Origin: Pseudobutyrivibrio sp. UBA3626
Lineage (GTDB): Bacteria; Bacillota; Clostridia; Lachnospirales; Lachnospiraceae
NCBI GenBank assembly: GCA_002373675.1
Contig: DFLF01000014.1
Coordinates: forward strand, 1-57,078
Direction: 5' to 3'
Length of the DNA: 57,078 nucleotides
Position numbers and translations under genes: made by a program. This document shows positions 36,693 through 45,580 of this stretch, one piece after another. The notes below the pieces were generated by a model, which had not been told where the DNA came from, did no database searches, and saw nothing but the letters and a program-made list of their open reading frames with translations. Each line of letters starts with the position of its first letter. Position 1 is the stretch's first letter.

Positions 36693-37526
36693 ATGACTGA
36701 TGTAGAATTTGAGAGATTAGTTCAATTCTTAGAGAGCAGATATGGGATTAATCTCGCTAGCAAAAAAGCTATTGTGCAGGGACGACTTGATAATTACCTT
36801 GCCAGAAACGGATATTCCAGCTATGATGAGTATCTTAATGCAGTAGAGTCTGATAGAAGTGGACATGAGCTTCAGAATATGCTTAATATTCTAACGACAA
36901 ATCATACCTACTTTTGGAGAGAACCGGATCATTTCATATTCTTAAGAGATGTAATTCTTCCCTGGATTGTGAAAAAAGAGCAACATACTCATGATATCAG
37001 AATCTGGTCGGGAGCGTCTTCTTCCGGTGAAGAGCCCTATACCATCGCTATGGTTGTTAAGGATTTCTTAGGACTTAATTATGGCAGTTGGAATTCAACT
37101 CTTCTTGCAACTGACCTGTCAAGTGAAGTGTTAAGATATGCTATGCAAGGAGTATATCTTAAGGAGAAGATAGAAGTTTTGCCACCGCAGTGGCAGAGAG
37201 CTAATTTTAAGAGGATTGATGAGTTTAATTATAAGGTTAAAGATGACCTTAGAAGGAATGTAATGTTTCGACAATTCAATCTTATGAATGATTTTCCATT
37301 TAAGACCAAAATGCATTGTATTTTCCTTAGAAATGTAATGATATATTTCTCGGAAGATACAAAAAGAGAGCTTGTTAATAAGATATATGATGTCTTAGAG
37401 CCGGGGGGATACTTTATAATCGGTAATACTGAAAACATAGACAAAGAAGCTACAAATCTTGAGTTTGTAAGACCTTCTATATTCAGAAAACCGTTAAATC
37501 CAATTAATGAAAGAAGGCGTATGTAG
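36693..37526 (+). CDS. cheR: chemotaxis protein methyltransferase CheR
   Basis: A 277-residue CheR, which methylates glutamates of chemoreceptors with S-adenosylmethionine. The N-terminal helical domain (1-75) and the Rossmann core are complete: TTNHTYFWREPDHF, SAM loop RIWSGASSSGEEPYTIAM, ATDLSSEVL and FLRNVMIYF. The usual AGCSTGEEPY is slightly altered to GASSSGEEPY. AGGAGG 6 bases before the ATG is a strong site. It overlaps cheB by one base and forms the adaptation pair with it. The only receptor in the window is at 41821. Confidence 0.95.
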   Translation: MTDVEFERLVQFLESRYGINLASKKAIVQGRLDNYLARNGYSSYDEYLNAVESDRSGHELQNMLNILTTNHTYFWREPDHFIFLRDVILPWIVKKEQHTHDIRIWSGASSSGEEPYTIAMVVKDFLGLNYGSWNSTLLATDLSSEVLRYAMQGVYLKEKIEVLPPQWQRANFKRIDEFNYKVKDDLRRNVMFRQFNLMNDFPFKTKMHCIFLRNVMIYFSEDTKRELVNKIYDVLEPGGYFIIGNTENIDKEATNLEFVRPSIFRKPLNPINERRRM

Positions 37527-38548
37527 TGAGAAAGATAAGAGTATTAGTAGTAGATGATTCCATGATGTTTAGAGAGCTGATGGTTAGAGGAATCAATTCG
37601 GATCCGGCACTTGAAGTTGTTGCTGTTGCAACAGACCCCTTTGAAGCAAGAGATATGATATTGAAACATAAACCGGATGTTATGACTCTCGATATAGAGA
37701 TGCCTAAGATGGATGGCTTGGAATTTACAAAAAGACTTATGCCACAATATCCTATTCCTATTGTTATGGTAAGCGCATTAAGTGACAAAGTATTTGACGC
37801 AATGAATGCAGGAGCAGTTGATTTTATCTCTAAGCCTGTTAACATGACGAAAGATGAGATACTTAACTATCTCCAGAGAGAGTTATGTACTAAGATTAAG
37901 ATTGCATCCACTGTTAATGTTGGCGAGATGAAGAGGGTTACACCTAAGAGTGTCTCTTCTAAGACGATTGACAGTGAACATGTTGTGGTTGCGCTTGGTG
38001 CGTCAACTGGAGGAACAGAAGCACTTTGTGATGTTATTATGGGATTTCGTTCTGATATCCCTGGAACTATTGTTACACAGCATATGCCACCGGGATTTAC
38101 CAAGATGTATGCAGAGAGACTTAACAATCAATGTGCTGTTGATGTTAAGGAAGCAGAGACTGGCGATATGTTAAGACCGGGGCTTGTTCTTGTGGCACCT
38201 GGAGATAAGCATATGAGACTTGTAAAGAAAGGTGACAGATTCTCTGTTGATTGCAAGATGGGACCTAAAGTCAGTGGACATTGTCCATCTGTTGATGCAA
38301 TGTTTGAATCAGTAGCCAGAGTAGCAGGGCGACATTGTGTTGCAGCACTTCTTACGGGAATGGGTAAAGATGGTGCAGATGGACTACTTAAGATAAGAAA
38401 ATCCGGTGGACATACCATAGGACAGGATGAAGAATCTTGTGTTGTATATGGTATGCCGAAAGCTGCATATGATATAGGAGCGGTTGAATATCAGATTCCC
38501 CTTCACTCTATTGCACATAAGATATATAATATTTTAGGTAATATGTAA
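37526..38548 (+). CDS. cheB: chemotaxis methylesterase CheB
   Basis: A 340-residue CheB: receiver with D56 (TLDIEMPKMDG) and C-terminal methylesterase/deamidase with catalytic S160 (GASTGG), H186 (TQHMPPG) and D282 (TGMGKDGADG). It removes methyl groups from receptors when phosphorylated by CheA. The start is GTG, overlapping the cheR stop, with GAAGG about 9 bases upstream. All catalytic residues are in place. The gene is followed by a new promoter, so cheRB and the following cheYAW-mcp group can be expressed separately. Confidence 0.95.
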   Translation: MRKIRVLVVDDSMMFRELMVRGINSDPALEVVAVATDPFEARDMILKHKPDVMTLDIEMPKMDGLEFTKRLMPQYPIPIVMVSALSDKVFDAMNAGAVDFISKPVNMTKDEILNYLQRELCTKIKIASTVNVGEMKRVTPKSVSSKTIDSEHVVVALGASTGGTEALCDVIMGFRSDIPGTIVTQHMPPGFTKMYAERLNNQCAVDVKEAETGDMLRPGLVLVAPGDKHMRLVKKGDRFSVDCKMGPKVSGHCPSVDAMFESVARVAGRHCVAALLTGMGKDGADGLLKIRKSGGHTIGQDEESCVVYGMPKAAYDIGAVEYQIPLHSIAHKIYNILGNM

Positions 38549-38597
38549 CAATATATTGTATTTTTTAAAATTCTTGTAGCCATATCTAGTAGACATG

Positions 38598-38606
38598 TGT
38601 TATAAT
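38598..38606 (+). promoter_or_regulatory. extended -10 promoter of the cheY-cheA-cheW-mcp group
   Basis: TGTTATAAT (38598-38606) is a perfect extended -10. The only -35-like string, TTGTAG (38574-38579), is too far. The leader to the cheY ATG would be about 38 bases and contains AAAGGAG. Confidence 0.6.
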
Positions 38607-38651
38607 TGTGAATTATGAAATGGGGAGTGGTGTTAGAAAGGAGATATCAAC

Positions 38652-39044
38652 ATGAAGATACTTATTGTTGAAGACGATTTTGCCAGCAGAAAATTTATGA
38701 TGGATTATATGTCTAAATACGGTGAGTGCGACGGAACAGTTGACGGAAGTGAAGCTGTTGAAGCATTTATGATGGCTAGGGAAGATGATGAACCTTATGA
38801 TTTAATATGTCTTGATATTATGATGCCTTCTATGGATGGGTATCAAGTGCTTAAGGCAATTAGAGATATTGAGAAGGAAGAGGGAGTATCATCAAAAGAT
38901 CAGGCTAAGATTATTATGATGACAGCTTTATCAGAAGAGAAAAATGTAAAGAAAGCTTTTGAGATGGGCTGTAGTGTATATTGCGCTAAGCCTGTTGATG
39001 TTAATAAACTTACAAGTGCTATGAAGAAGCTTGGAGTACTATAA
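38652..39044 (+). CDS. CheY-like single-domain response regulator
   Basis: A 130-residue single receiver: acidic pair ED at 7-8, phospho-acceptor D55 (CLDIMMPSMDG), conserved threonine in MMTALS and lysine in CAKPVD. It is the probable phospho-target of the CheA encoded next. It could be CheY proper or, without a motor in the window, an output to another system. AAAGGAG about 8 bases upstream supports the start; cheA begins 50 bases after its stop. Confidence 0.92.
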   Translation: MKILIVEDDFASRKFMMDYMSKYGECDGTVDGSEAVEAFMMAREDDEPYDLICLDIMMPSMDGYQVLKAIRDIEKEEGVSSKDQAKIIMMTALSEEKNVKKAFEMGCSVYCAKPVDVNKLTSAMKKLGVL

Positions 39045-39094
39045 TTGTTATATTCATACATATTTACCTATATTTTTAGAAAGGGGGGAGTCTG

Positions 39095-41221
39095 ATGAGC
39101 GAAGAAATGGATAGCATGCTGGACATGTATTTGTACGAGAATGGACAATTACTTCAGCAACTTGAAATGACTACTCTCGAAAAAAAGGATGCAGATAGCT
39201 TTGATGAAGGAGACATTAATGAATTCTTCAGAATAATGCATACTATTAAAGGGTCATCCGGAATAATGATGTTCGACGACATTATGAAGCTTGCTCATAA
39301 GTTAGAAGATGTATTCTTCTATATTAGAGAGTCTAAGCCTGATAATGTGCCTCATCTTGAACTTGTTGATAAGATTTTTGAGGTTGCTGATTTCTTTAGA
39401 GAAGAATTTGAGAACATCAAAGATGGAGGAGAACCCACTAAGGATTCATCAGCTCTTATTAAAGATATTGATAAATTCTTAAGTAAAATTAAGAAGGAAA
39501 TTGTTAGTGAGGACAAGGTTCTTCCAAAGCAGGAAGAAGATGAAGAACCGACACAATTCTACATTGGAGCGGCAGGTGGAGATGGCGCTAAGTATTATTA
39601 TGTAATGGCTTATTACAGGAATGATATACAGATGTGTAATATCCATGCATATGCACTTGTTAATTCTTTAAAAGAAAATGTTGATGAGATGTATTATTCT
39701 CCTTCTGATATCATAACTAATGAAGAATCTGCTGATGTTATATTAGAACAAGGTTTTAAGATTCTTATTAAAGCACATCTTGAATTAGAAGAAGTTAAAA
39801 CTATTCTAGGTGGATTTGATATTGAAGGTGTGGACGTATCGGAATGTGGCAAGGAAGACTTTGAAGCCGGATTTGATGTTCCTGCACCTATAATTGGTTC
39901 TGATGTAATCGATCTAGGTGAAGCGGACGAAGCAAAGACAGAGGATAAAAAGGACGAGAAGAAAGAAGATGTAACACCCGGTGATTACGTCATTGAGAAA
40001 AAGTCTGCCGGTAAGAAAGCGACGCTTGCAAAGAGCAAGAAAGCTAAGGCATCAGGTACTAGCTTTATAAGTGTTAATGTCAATAAGATAGATCAGCTTA
40101 TGGATCTTATAGGTGAAATTGTTATTGCAGAATCAACAGTTCTCCAGAATCCCGACCTTAACATAGAAGGACTTAATCTTACCAACTTCCATAAGTCGGC
40201 AGCTCAGCTTACGAAATTTACATCTGAGATGCAAGATGTAATCATGTCTATGAGAATGATGCCGCTTACCAATACATTCCAGAAGATGAACAGAATTGTA
40301 TTCGATACATCCCGCAAGGTTGGCAAGAATATAGAATTCAAGATGATTGGTGAGACAACAGAAGTGGATAAGAATATTATAGAACATATATCAGATCCGC
40401 TTATGCATATGATTCGAAATTCTATTGATCATGGAATAGAGGAGAAAGAAGAAAGAAAAGCCGCTGGAAAGCCGGAGAAAGGTCTTATTACTCTTGAAGC
40501 TAAGAATGAAGCCGGCAAAGTTATTATAAGTGTTAGTGATGATGGCGGTGGAATGAATCCCGAGAAGCTTTTTGCGAAAGCTAAGAAGAACGGAATTGTT
40601 CCAAGAGAAAAGAGTATTAGAGATTATACAAATAAAGAGATATATCAGTTCATTACAGCTCCCGGATTCTCGACGAATGAAGAAGTTACTGAGCTTTCCG
40701 GAAGAGGAGTTGGAATGGATGTTGTTGTTAAGAACTTGCAGACTATCGGTGGAATGCTTGAGATTGATTCCGAGTATGGCAAAGGGTCTTGCATGATGCT
40801 TAAGATTCCTCTTACCCTTGCTATTATCAGCGGAATACTATTAGAGGTTGGTAAGCAGAAGTTCGTTATTGAGACCAATTCTGTGAAAGAATTTATTAAT
40901 GTAAGACAGTCAAGTGTAGTAAAAGAGCCTGATGGAGGAGAGTATCTCAATGTCAGAGGTCAGCACTATATGGTTGTAAGACTTAGTGAGAAATATCATA
41001 TTGACAGCTCAGTTAATGATATTGATGAAGGCATTATGATTCTTACAGAATATGAGTCTCGTAGAATGTGTATTTTTGTTGACAAATTGCTTGGTGGACA
41101 GGAGATTGTTGTTAAGCCTATTCCTGATTATATTAAGAAGGTTGACGGTTTATCAGGATGTACACAGTTAGGTGACGGAAGTATTGCATTAATACTTGAT
41201 ATAGCAACATTGGCTGGATAG
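39095..41221 (+). CDS. cheA: chemotaxis histidine kinase CheA
   Basis: A 708-residue CheA. P1 (HPt) carries H49 (RIMHTIKGSSGIM). A P2-like middle region is followed by an acidic/lysine-rich linker (about 275-320). Dimerisation P3 includes the stretch IDQLMDLIGEIVIAESTV. The P4 ATPase has the N box DPLMHMIRNSIDHGIE at about 434-449, VSDDGGGMN and SGRGVGMDVV. P5 (CheW-like) forms the C-terminus. It phosphorylates the CheY-like protein and CheB in response to receptor state. A strong GGGGGG-type site precedes the ATG. All domains are complete. Confidence 0.96.
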   Translation: MSEEMDSMLDMYLYENGQLLQQLEMTTLEKKDADSFDEGDINEFFRIMHTIKGSSGIMMFDDIMKLAHKLEDVFFYIRESKPDNVPHLELVDKIFEVADFFREEFENIKDGGEPTKDSSALIKDIDKFLSKIKKEIVSEDKVLPKQEEDEEPTQFYIGAAGGDGAKYYYVMAYYRNDIQMCNIHAYALVNSLKENVDEMYYSPSDIITNEESADVILEQGFKILIKAHLELEEVKTILGGFDIEGVDVSECGKEDFEAGFDVPAPIIGSDVIDLGEADEAKTEDKKDEKKEDVTPGDYVIEKKSAGKKATLAKSKKAKASGTSFISVNVNKIDQLMDLIGEIVIAESTVLQNPDLNIEGLNLTNFHKSAAQLTKFTSEMQDVIMSMRMMPLTNTFQKMNRIVFDTSRKVGKNIEFKMIGETTEVDKNIIEHISDPLMHMIRNSIDHGIEEKEERKAAGKPEKGLITLEAKNEAGKVIISVSDDGGGMNPEKLFAKAKKNGIVPREKSIRDYTNKEIYQFITAPGFSTNEEVTELSGRGVGMDVVVKNLQTIGGMLEIDSEYGKGSCMMLKIPLTLAIISGILLEVGKQKFVIETNSVKEFINVRQSSVVKEPDGGEYLNVRGQHYMVVRLSEKYHIDSSVNDIDEGIMILTEYESRRMCIFVDKLLGGQEIVVKPIPDYIKKVDGLSGCTQLGDGSIALILDIATLAG

Positions 41222-41240
41222 AGGAAAGGAGAATGTGTAA

Positions 41241-41774
41241 ATGGCAGATGAGAAAATGGATGTTATAACTGCTGAGGATGAAGAGTTTGCCTTAGAAGGT
41301 GCACTTGAGAATGCCAAGCAATATATGACTTTCAAATCCGGCTCTGAATATTATGGAATTGAACTAAAGTATGTCAATGAGATAATGGGTATTCAATCTA
41401 TCACTGAGATTCCGGAGGTAGAGGATTACATAAGAGGTCTTATTAACTTAAGAGGTAAGATAGTACCTGTTATTGATGTCAGGATTCGATTCAAGCAAGA
41501 GCCCTTTGAGTACAATGACAGAACTTGTATTATAATTGTTGATGTAAGGAATACTGTTATCGGACTTATTGTTGAGACTATAGAAGATGTAGTCACAATT
41601 AAGGATGATGATATTGAAGCACCGCCTTCGCTTACATCAGCAAATGCAAAGAACAAATATGTATACGGATTTGGTAAAGTAGGAGATGAGGTTAAGCTTC
41701 TGCTCAATCCGGAGAAGCTTATCAGAGATGAAGACATCTCAGCAATTGATGAAGTAATAGAAGAGAATTATTAA
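41241..41774 (+). CDS. cheW: chemotaxis coupling protein CheW
   Basis: A 177-residue CheW, the adaptor linking CheA to receptors. The SH3-like beta fold shows YGIELKYVNEIMGIQSITEI, RGLINLRGKIVPVIDVRIRF and ILLNPEKL-like end (KLLLNPEKLI). An acidic N-terminal extension of about 30 residues and an acidic tail make it slightly longer than the usual 150-160. AAAGGAG ahead of the ATG and a 19-base gap from cheA indicate co-transcription. Confidence 0.95.
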   Translation: MADEKMDVITAEDEEFALEGALENAKQYMTFKSGSEYYGIELKYVNEIMGIQSITEIPEVEDYIRGLINLRGKIVPVIDVRIRFKQEPFEYNDRTCIIIVDVRNTVIGLIVETIEDVVTIKDDDIEAPPSLTSANAKNKYVYGFGKVGDEVKLLLNPEKLIRDEDISAIDEVIEENY

Positions 41775-41820
41775 AAGAGTAAACAAATAACTAATATTAA
41801 AACTAAGGAGGCATTTAGTT

Positions 41821-43194
41821 ATGAGGAAGAAGAGTATATTTTCAGGAATCATCTTGACTATCATTATTATGATAGTACTGCTTATCATCTCCGGTGCGCT
41901 TAGCATTATTACCGAGATGGTTGGAACAGAGATTATTGGTGCAACTGTTACAATTGTTATTGATATTGTAGTTATGGTTGCTACAATCGCTGTAGGTGTA
42001 GTTGGTCTATGGCTACATATGAGAACTACCAAGGCTGTTATCAATAAGACTAATTCTTATGTAGAAAGAGTAACAGCCGGCGACATTGATTGGGAAGTAC
42101 CTGAGGGACAGTACAAGGAATATGTAGGCTTTATCAATGACATGAGAGAGTTAATTAAGTCTACTAAGATTCAGGCTGATATGGCAAGAGATATGTCTAA
42201 GGGTGACTTTACTGTTGATTCTCATGTAAGAGGTGAGAATGATGAACTTGGTATTGCTCTTAGAGACTTAGTTGATGAGAACAATCAGGTTCTATCAGAA
42301 GTACAAGAAGCTAGTATGTCATTTACAGAGGGTGCTAAGGAAGTATCCGCTGCTTCACAGGCTCTTGCACAGGGTTCTACTGAGCAGGCAAGTGCTGTAG
42401 AAGAGATTAACGCATCAATTAAGGATATTGCCAACAAGACAACAGCTAATGCTGATGATGCCCGCAATATGGAGAATCGAGTTCAAGAGATGCTTGAGGA
42501 TGCAAGAGTAGGTAAGAGCGCAGTAGAGAACGTTAATACTTCAATGACTGATATTAATGAATCATCACATAATATCAGCAAGGTTATTAAGACAATTGAT
42601 GATATCGCATTCCAGACTAATATCTTGGCTTTAAATGCTACTGTTGAGGCTGCAAGAGCAGGTGTTCACGGTAGAGGATTCGCAGTTGTTGCTGAAGAGG
42701 TTAAGAATCTTGCAGAGCTTTCTTCTAACGCTGCAAAAGAGACAGCAGAGCTTATACAGCATGCTATTGATGTTGTTGAAGATGGCTCAAAGCAGGTTGA
42801 TGAGATGACAGAAGCTATTGCCAAGATATCTGAAGGTATTGAGCATATCTCAGGTACTGTTGCAGAGGTTGCCACATCATCAGACGAGCAGGCAACTGCC
42901 ATTGCACAGGTTAAGCAGGCTATCGGTCAGATATCACAGGTCGTTCAGACAGACTCTGCTACTTCTCAGGAGTGTGCTGCTGCAGCTGAGACATTATCTA
43001 ACCATGCACAATCACTTCGTGATGTTATCGCAGGCTTCAAGCTTAAGTCTAATAATGGATTTAACGCAGGCGGTGGATTCGGAGGAATGGGTGGCTTCGG
43101 CGGAGGTTCATCTGCAGGATTTGAAGACAACTATGACGAAGATATAGATAATGAGAGCATTATCTCTCTAGAAGGTAATCTTGGTAAATTCTAA
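41821..43194 (+). CDS. methyl-accepting protein lacking an extracellular sensor
   Basis: A 457-residue receptor. Two membrane helices (about 8-30 and 38-66) are joined by only a few outside residues, so there is no classical ligand-binding domain. A HAMP-like region (about 70-145) leads to the signalling coiled coil, with the tip at about 261-299 (DIAFQTNILALNATVEAARA, then GRGFAVVAEEVKNLA). The end is unusual: a glycine-rich linker (GGGFGGMGGFGGGSSAG) and an acidic tail. It may sense membrane or cytoplasmic state, or take input from partner proteins. AAGGAGG lies in the loop of a small AACTAA/TTAGTT hairpin just before the ATG, which could tune translation. Confidence 0.93.
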   Translation: MRKKSIFSGIILTIIIMIVLLIISGALSIITEMVGTEIIGATVTIVIDIVVMVATIAVGVVGLWLHMRTTKAVINKTNSYVERVTAGDIDWEVPEGQYKEYVGFINDMRELIKSTKIQADMARDMSKGDFTVDSHVRGENDELGIALRDLVDENNQVLSEVQEASMSFTEGAKEVSAASQALAQGSTEQASAVEEINASIKDIANKTTANADDARNMENRVQEMLEDARVGKSAVENVNTSMTDINESSHNISKVIKTIDDIAFQTNILALNATVEAARAGVHGRGFAVVAEEVKNLAELSSNAAKETAELIQHAIDVVEDGSKQVDEMTEAIAKISEGIEHISGTVAEVATSSDEQATAIAQVKQAIGQISQVVQTDSATSQECAAAAETLSNHAQSLRDVIAGFKLKSNNGFNAGGGFGGMGGFGGGSSAGFEDNYDEDIDNESIISLEGNLGKF

Positions 43195-43224
43195 ATGCCT
43201 ATAAACTATAAATAATAAAACGAT

Positions 43225-43262
43225 AGCTCCTTTGGAATTGATATTTCAAAGGAGCTGTTTTT
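43225..43262 (+). terminator. rho-independent terminator of the chemosensory operon
   Basis: AGCTCCTTTGGAAT (43225-43238) pairs with ATTTCAAAGGAGCT (43243-43256), a 14-base stem with one G-U pair and the loop TGAT, followed by GTTTTTT. It separates the receptor gene from the convergent HPt gene. Confidence 0.9.
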
Positions 43263-43308
43263 TAATGATATATTGTTATGTGCAAATGTTTGAATATACT
43301 ATTTGTGC

Positions 43309-43653
43309 TTATGCTTCTGAAAGGATATCACAGAATTTATTTAAGGCTTTGTCCATTTCATCTATATATCCTGAATAATCAATATCTTCTCTTGCTCTTA
43401 ATAATTCAGTCATTTCAGAAATTGGCTTCTCAAGTGGTGTAATAGCAAGATTAGATACAATTCCTTTAAGTGCATGTGCAAGCTCAAAAGATTTGTCTAA
43501 GTCTTTTTCATCTAATGCCTTTTTTAATTCGTCAAATTGCGAAGTTTCCGGTATTTTCTTTGCGAGTTTGATATATAATGCCTCGTTGTTTACGCAACGT
43601 TGCATTGCTGTATCATAGTCTATACCATATTCTTTTAATTTATCCATTACCAT
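43309..43653 (-). CDS. stand-alone HPt phosphotransfer protein
   Basis: A 114-residue helical protein with an HPt motif: H60 in FELAHALKGIVSNLAI, spaced as in known HPt four-helix bundles. It has no kinase or receiver domain. Two hybrid kinases in this window (26229 and 31362) end in receivers and lack HPt domains, so this protein could carry phosphate from them to output regulators; that link is inferred. GAGGT about 8 bases before the ATG supports the start. It converges on the chemoreceptor gene. Confidence 0.88.
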   Translation of the reverse strand: MVMDKLKEYGIDYDTAMQRCVNNEALYIKLAKKIPETSQFDELKKALDEKDLDKSFELAHALKGIVSNLAITPLEKPISEMTELLRAREDIDYSGYIDEMDKALNKFCDILSEA

Positions 43654-43803
43654 AATCGTATACCTCGTTCTTTGTATTTATTTTTATATATTTTACTATA
43701 CATTAGCTGATTTAGGTAGTGGGTTTTTATTATTTTATTGTATAATATGCGTTATAAAACTTGTTATAGCCGATGAAAAAATATCCACTCATAAAGCACT
43801 ATG

Positions 43804-43812
43804 TGGTATAAT
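43804..43812 (+). promoter_or_regulatory. extended -10 promoter of the amidohydrolase/esterase array
   Basis: TGGTATAAT (43804-43812) is an extended -10, followed by a leader of about 60 bases before the ATG at 43880. No good -35 was seen. The rest of the 226-base gap from 43654 shows nothing else definite. Confidence 0.6.
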
Positions 43813-43879
43813 GGTCTAAAATGTAAATTTGAATAGCATTTTTGAAAGCAAATTGGTATTACGAAAGGAGAAGAGTACA

Positions 43880-45529
43880 ATGAATAGTAATATTGTAATG
43901 TACGGTAACATTTATACGGTTGATAAGAAAAATCCCAAAGCTTCGGCGCTGGCAATTTCTGATGGTAAGTTCGTCTATGTGGGGGATGAAGAGGGCGTGA
44001 AGGACTATATCGACAAGGACACGGAGGAAATTAGATATGATAAAGGTATTATTCTTCCGGGATTTGGAGAAGGACACGGTCATATCGCACCCGGAGGAAC
44101 GGAGAAGCTTTTCTTCGTACATCTGAATCCTATGGGAACCTTACAGGAACATCTTGCTGCGATAAAGGAGTTTGTAAAAAATCATCCGGAAATGGATGTT
44201 ATTCAGGGCTCCGGCTTCGTACCTACACCGGATATGGGCCCAAACGGTCCCACTGCGGATTTGCTTAATGGAATAACAGATAAACCGATTGTTCTTGCGG
44301 ATATAGGTCATCATTCTTACTGGGTAAACCATGCCGCAATGCAACGTCTGGGAATCGACAAGAATACTCCTGATGTAAGTGATGGAATAATTACCCGTGA
44401 TGAACAGGGAAATCCAACCGGATATTTCCGTGAAGGTGCTATGGATTTGTTAAAGGAACTTACTGTTTTCTCGGTTGAGCAGTATAAAGAGGGCTTTTTG
44501 CACTATCAGGAAGAATATCTGGCTAATGGAGAGACTCTGGTTCTTGAGCCCATAATTAACTGGGATACTACAGACAATGCCGCAATTGCCTGCCATGAGC
44601 TTGATATGGAAGGGAAGCTTCACATGCATATCTATGCTGCTTATCAGGTATTTCAGGCAGAAGGTCATGACACCATGGCGGAGATAGAACATGCGGCTCA
44701 GCTAAGAGAGAAGACCAAGGGAAACATGTTCGAAATTACTAATATCAAGATACAGATAGATGGTACGATGCCGGGGACACCTTCAACTGCATATATGAAG
44801 GAGCCTTACACTGATCCGTGGTCTATAGAGCATCAGCACCGTGGGCAGCTGCGTTTTGATATGGAAACTCTTATTAAAATATACATAAAATCTCACGAAT
44901 TGGGATTTACGGTACATGCTCACGCTATAGGAGACGGGGCAATTTGCATGGCTCTGGATGCCATTGAGAAAGCTTTGGAGCAGACGGGTCCACATGACTA
45001 CAGGGATGCTATAACCCATCTTCAGGTGGTAGACAAGGCGGATATTCCCCGTATGGCAAAACTAAATGTTATAGCTTCTACTGACCCCCACTGGTTTGAT
45101 TTCGATCCGGAGTATTTTGCGATGATGGTCGCTGTTCTCGGAGAAGAACGTGCGGAGGCTCAGCTTCCAATGAAGGCCTTCTTTGACGCCGGAGTTACGG
45201 TAACTTCTGCCAGTGATTATCCTGTTACCAATCCTGCATATCCACTAAGAGGTATCCAGAAGGGAGTGACTCGTCAGCTTCCAGGACGTCCGGATACTCT
45301 GCATAATGCCAAAGAGCGTGTTACTATAGAACAGATGATTGAAGCAACCACCATTAATGAGGCGTATCAGATGCTTTGTGAAGACAGGCTTGGAAGTATT
45401 ACAGTCGGCAAGGAGGCGGATCTTGTTGTACTTGGCGATGATATAACAAAATGCGATCCGGAGCATATACAGGATTCACCTGTGCTTGGCACCATGGTAG
45501 GCGGAAAGTGGGTCTACACCTGTAATTAA
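43880..45529 (+). CDS. amidohydrolase 3 family enzyme, copy 1
   Basis: A 549-residue metal-dependent hydrolase of the Amidohydro_3 (YtcJ/NfdA-like) family, cytoplasmic. Metal ligands are visible: HxH in GHGH (H66, H68), later HAHAIGD (H346, H348), ITHLQ, and the aspartate in SDYPV. The C-terminal signature LGSITVGKEADLVVL is typical. The family cleaves N-substituted formamides, hydantoin-like rings or other amides; the substrate here is unknown. The ATG at 43880 follows AAAGGAG; the TTG at 43829 has no site. It is the first gene of the array and differs clearly from copies 2 and 4. Confidence 0.9.
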   Translation: MNSNIVMYGNIYTVDKKNPKASALAISDGKFVYVGDEEGVKDYIDKDTEEIRYDKGIILPGFGEGHGHIAPGGTEKLFFVHLNPMGTLQEHLAAIKEFVKNHPEMDVIQGSGFVPTPDMGPNGPTADLLNGITDKPIVLADIGHHSYWVNHAAMQRLGIDKNTPDVSDGIITRDEQGNPTGYFREGAMDLLKELTVFSVEQYKEGFLHYQEEYLANGETLVLEPIINWDTTDNAAIACHELDMEGKLHMHIYAAYQVFQAEGHDTMAEIEHAAQLREKTKGNMFEITNIKIQIDGTMPGTPSTAYMKEPYTDPWSIEHQHRGQLRFDMETLIKIYIKSHELGFTVHAHAIGDGAICMALDAIEKALEQTGPHDYRDAITHLQVVDKADIPRMAKLNVIASTDPHWFDFDPEYFAMMVAVLGEERAEAQLPMKAFFDAGVTVTSASDYPVTNPAYPLRGIQKGVTRQLPGRPDTLHNAKERVTIEQMIEATTINEAYQMLCEDRLGSITVGKEADLVVLGDDITKCDPEHIQDSPVLGTMVGGKWVYTCN

Positions 45530-45580
45530 ACTAAAACTACAATGTAACAGTAACAGAACAGGTTTATGAAAGGAGTAACA

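Noticed and set aside
43829..43879. TTG at 43829 as start of the first amidohydrolase
   Set aside because: It lacks a ribosome site; AAAGGAG lies before the ATG at 43880, whose translation begins like a normal family member.
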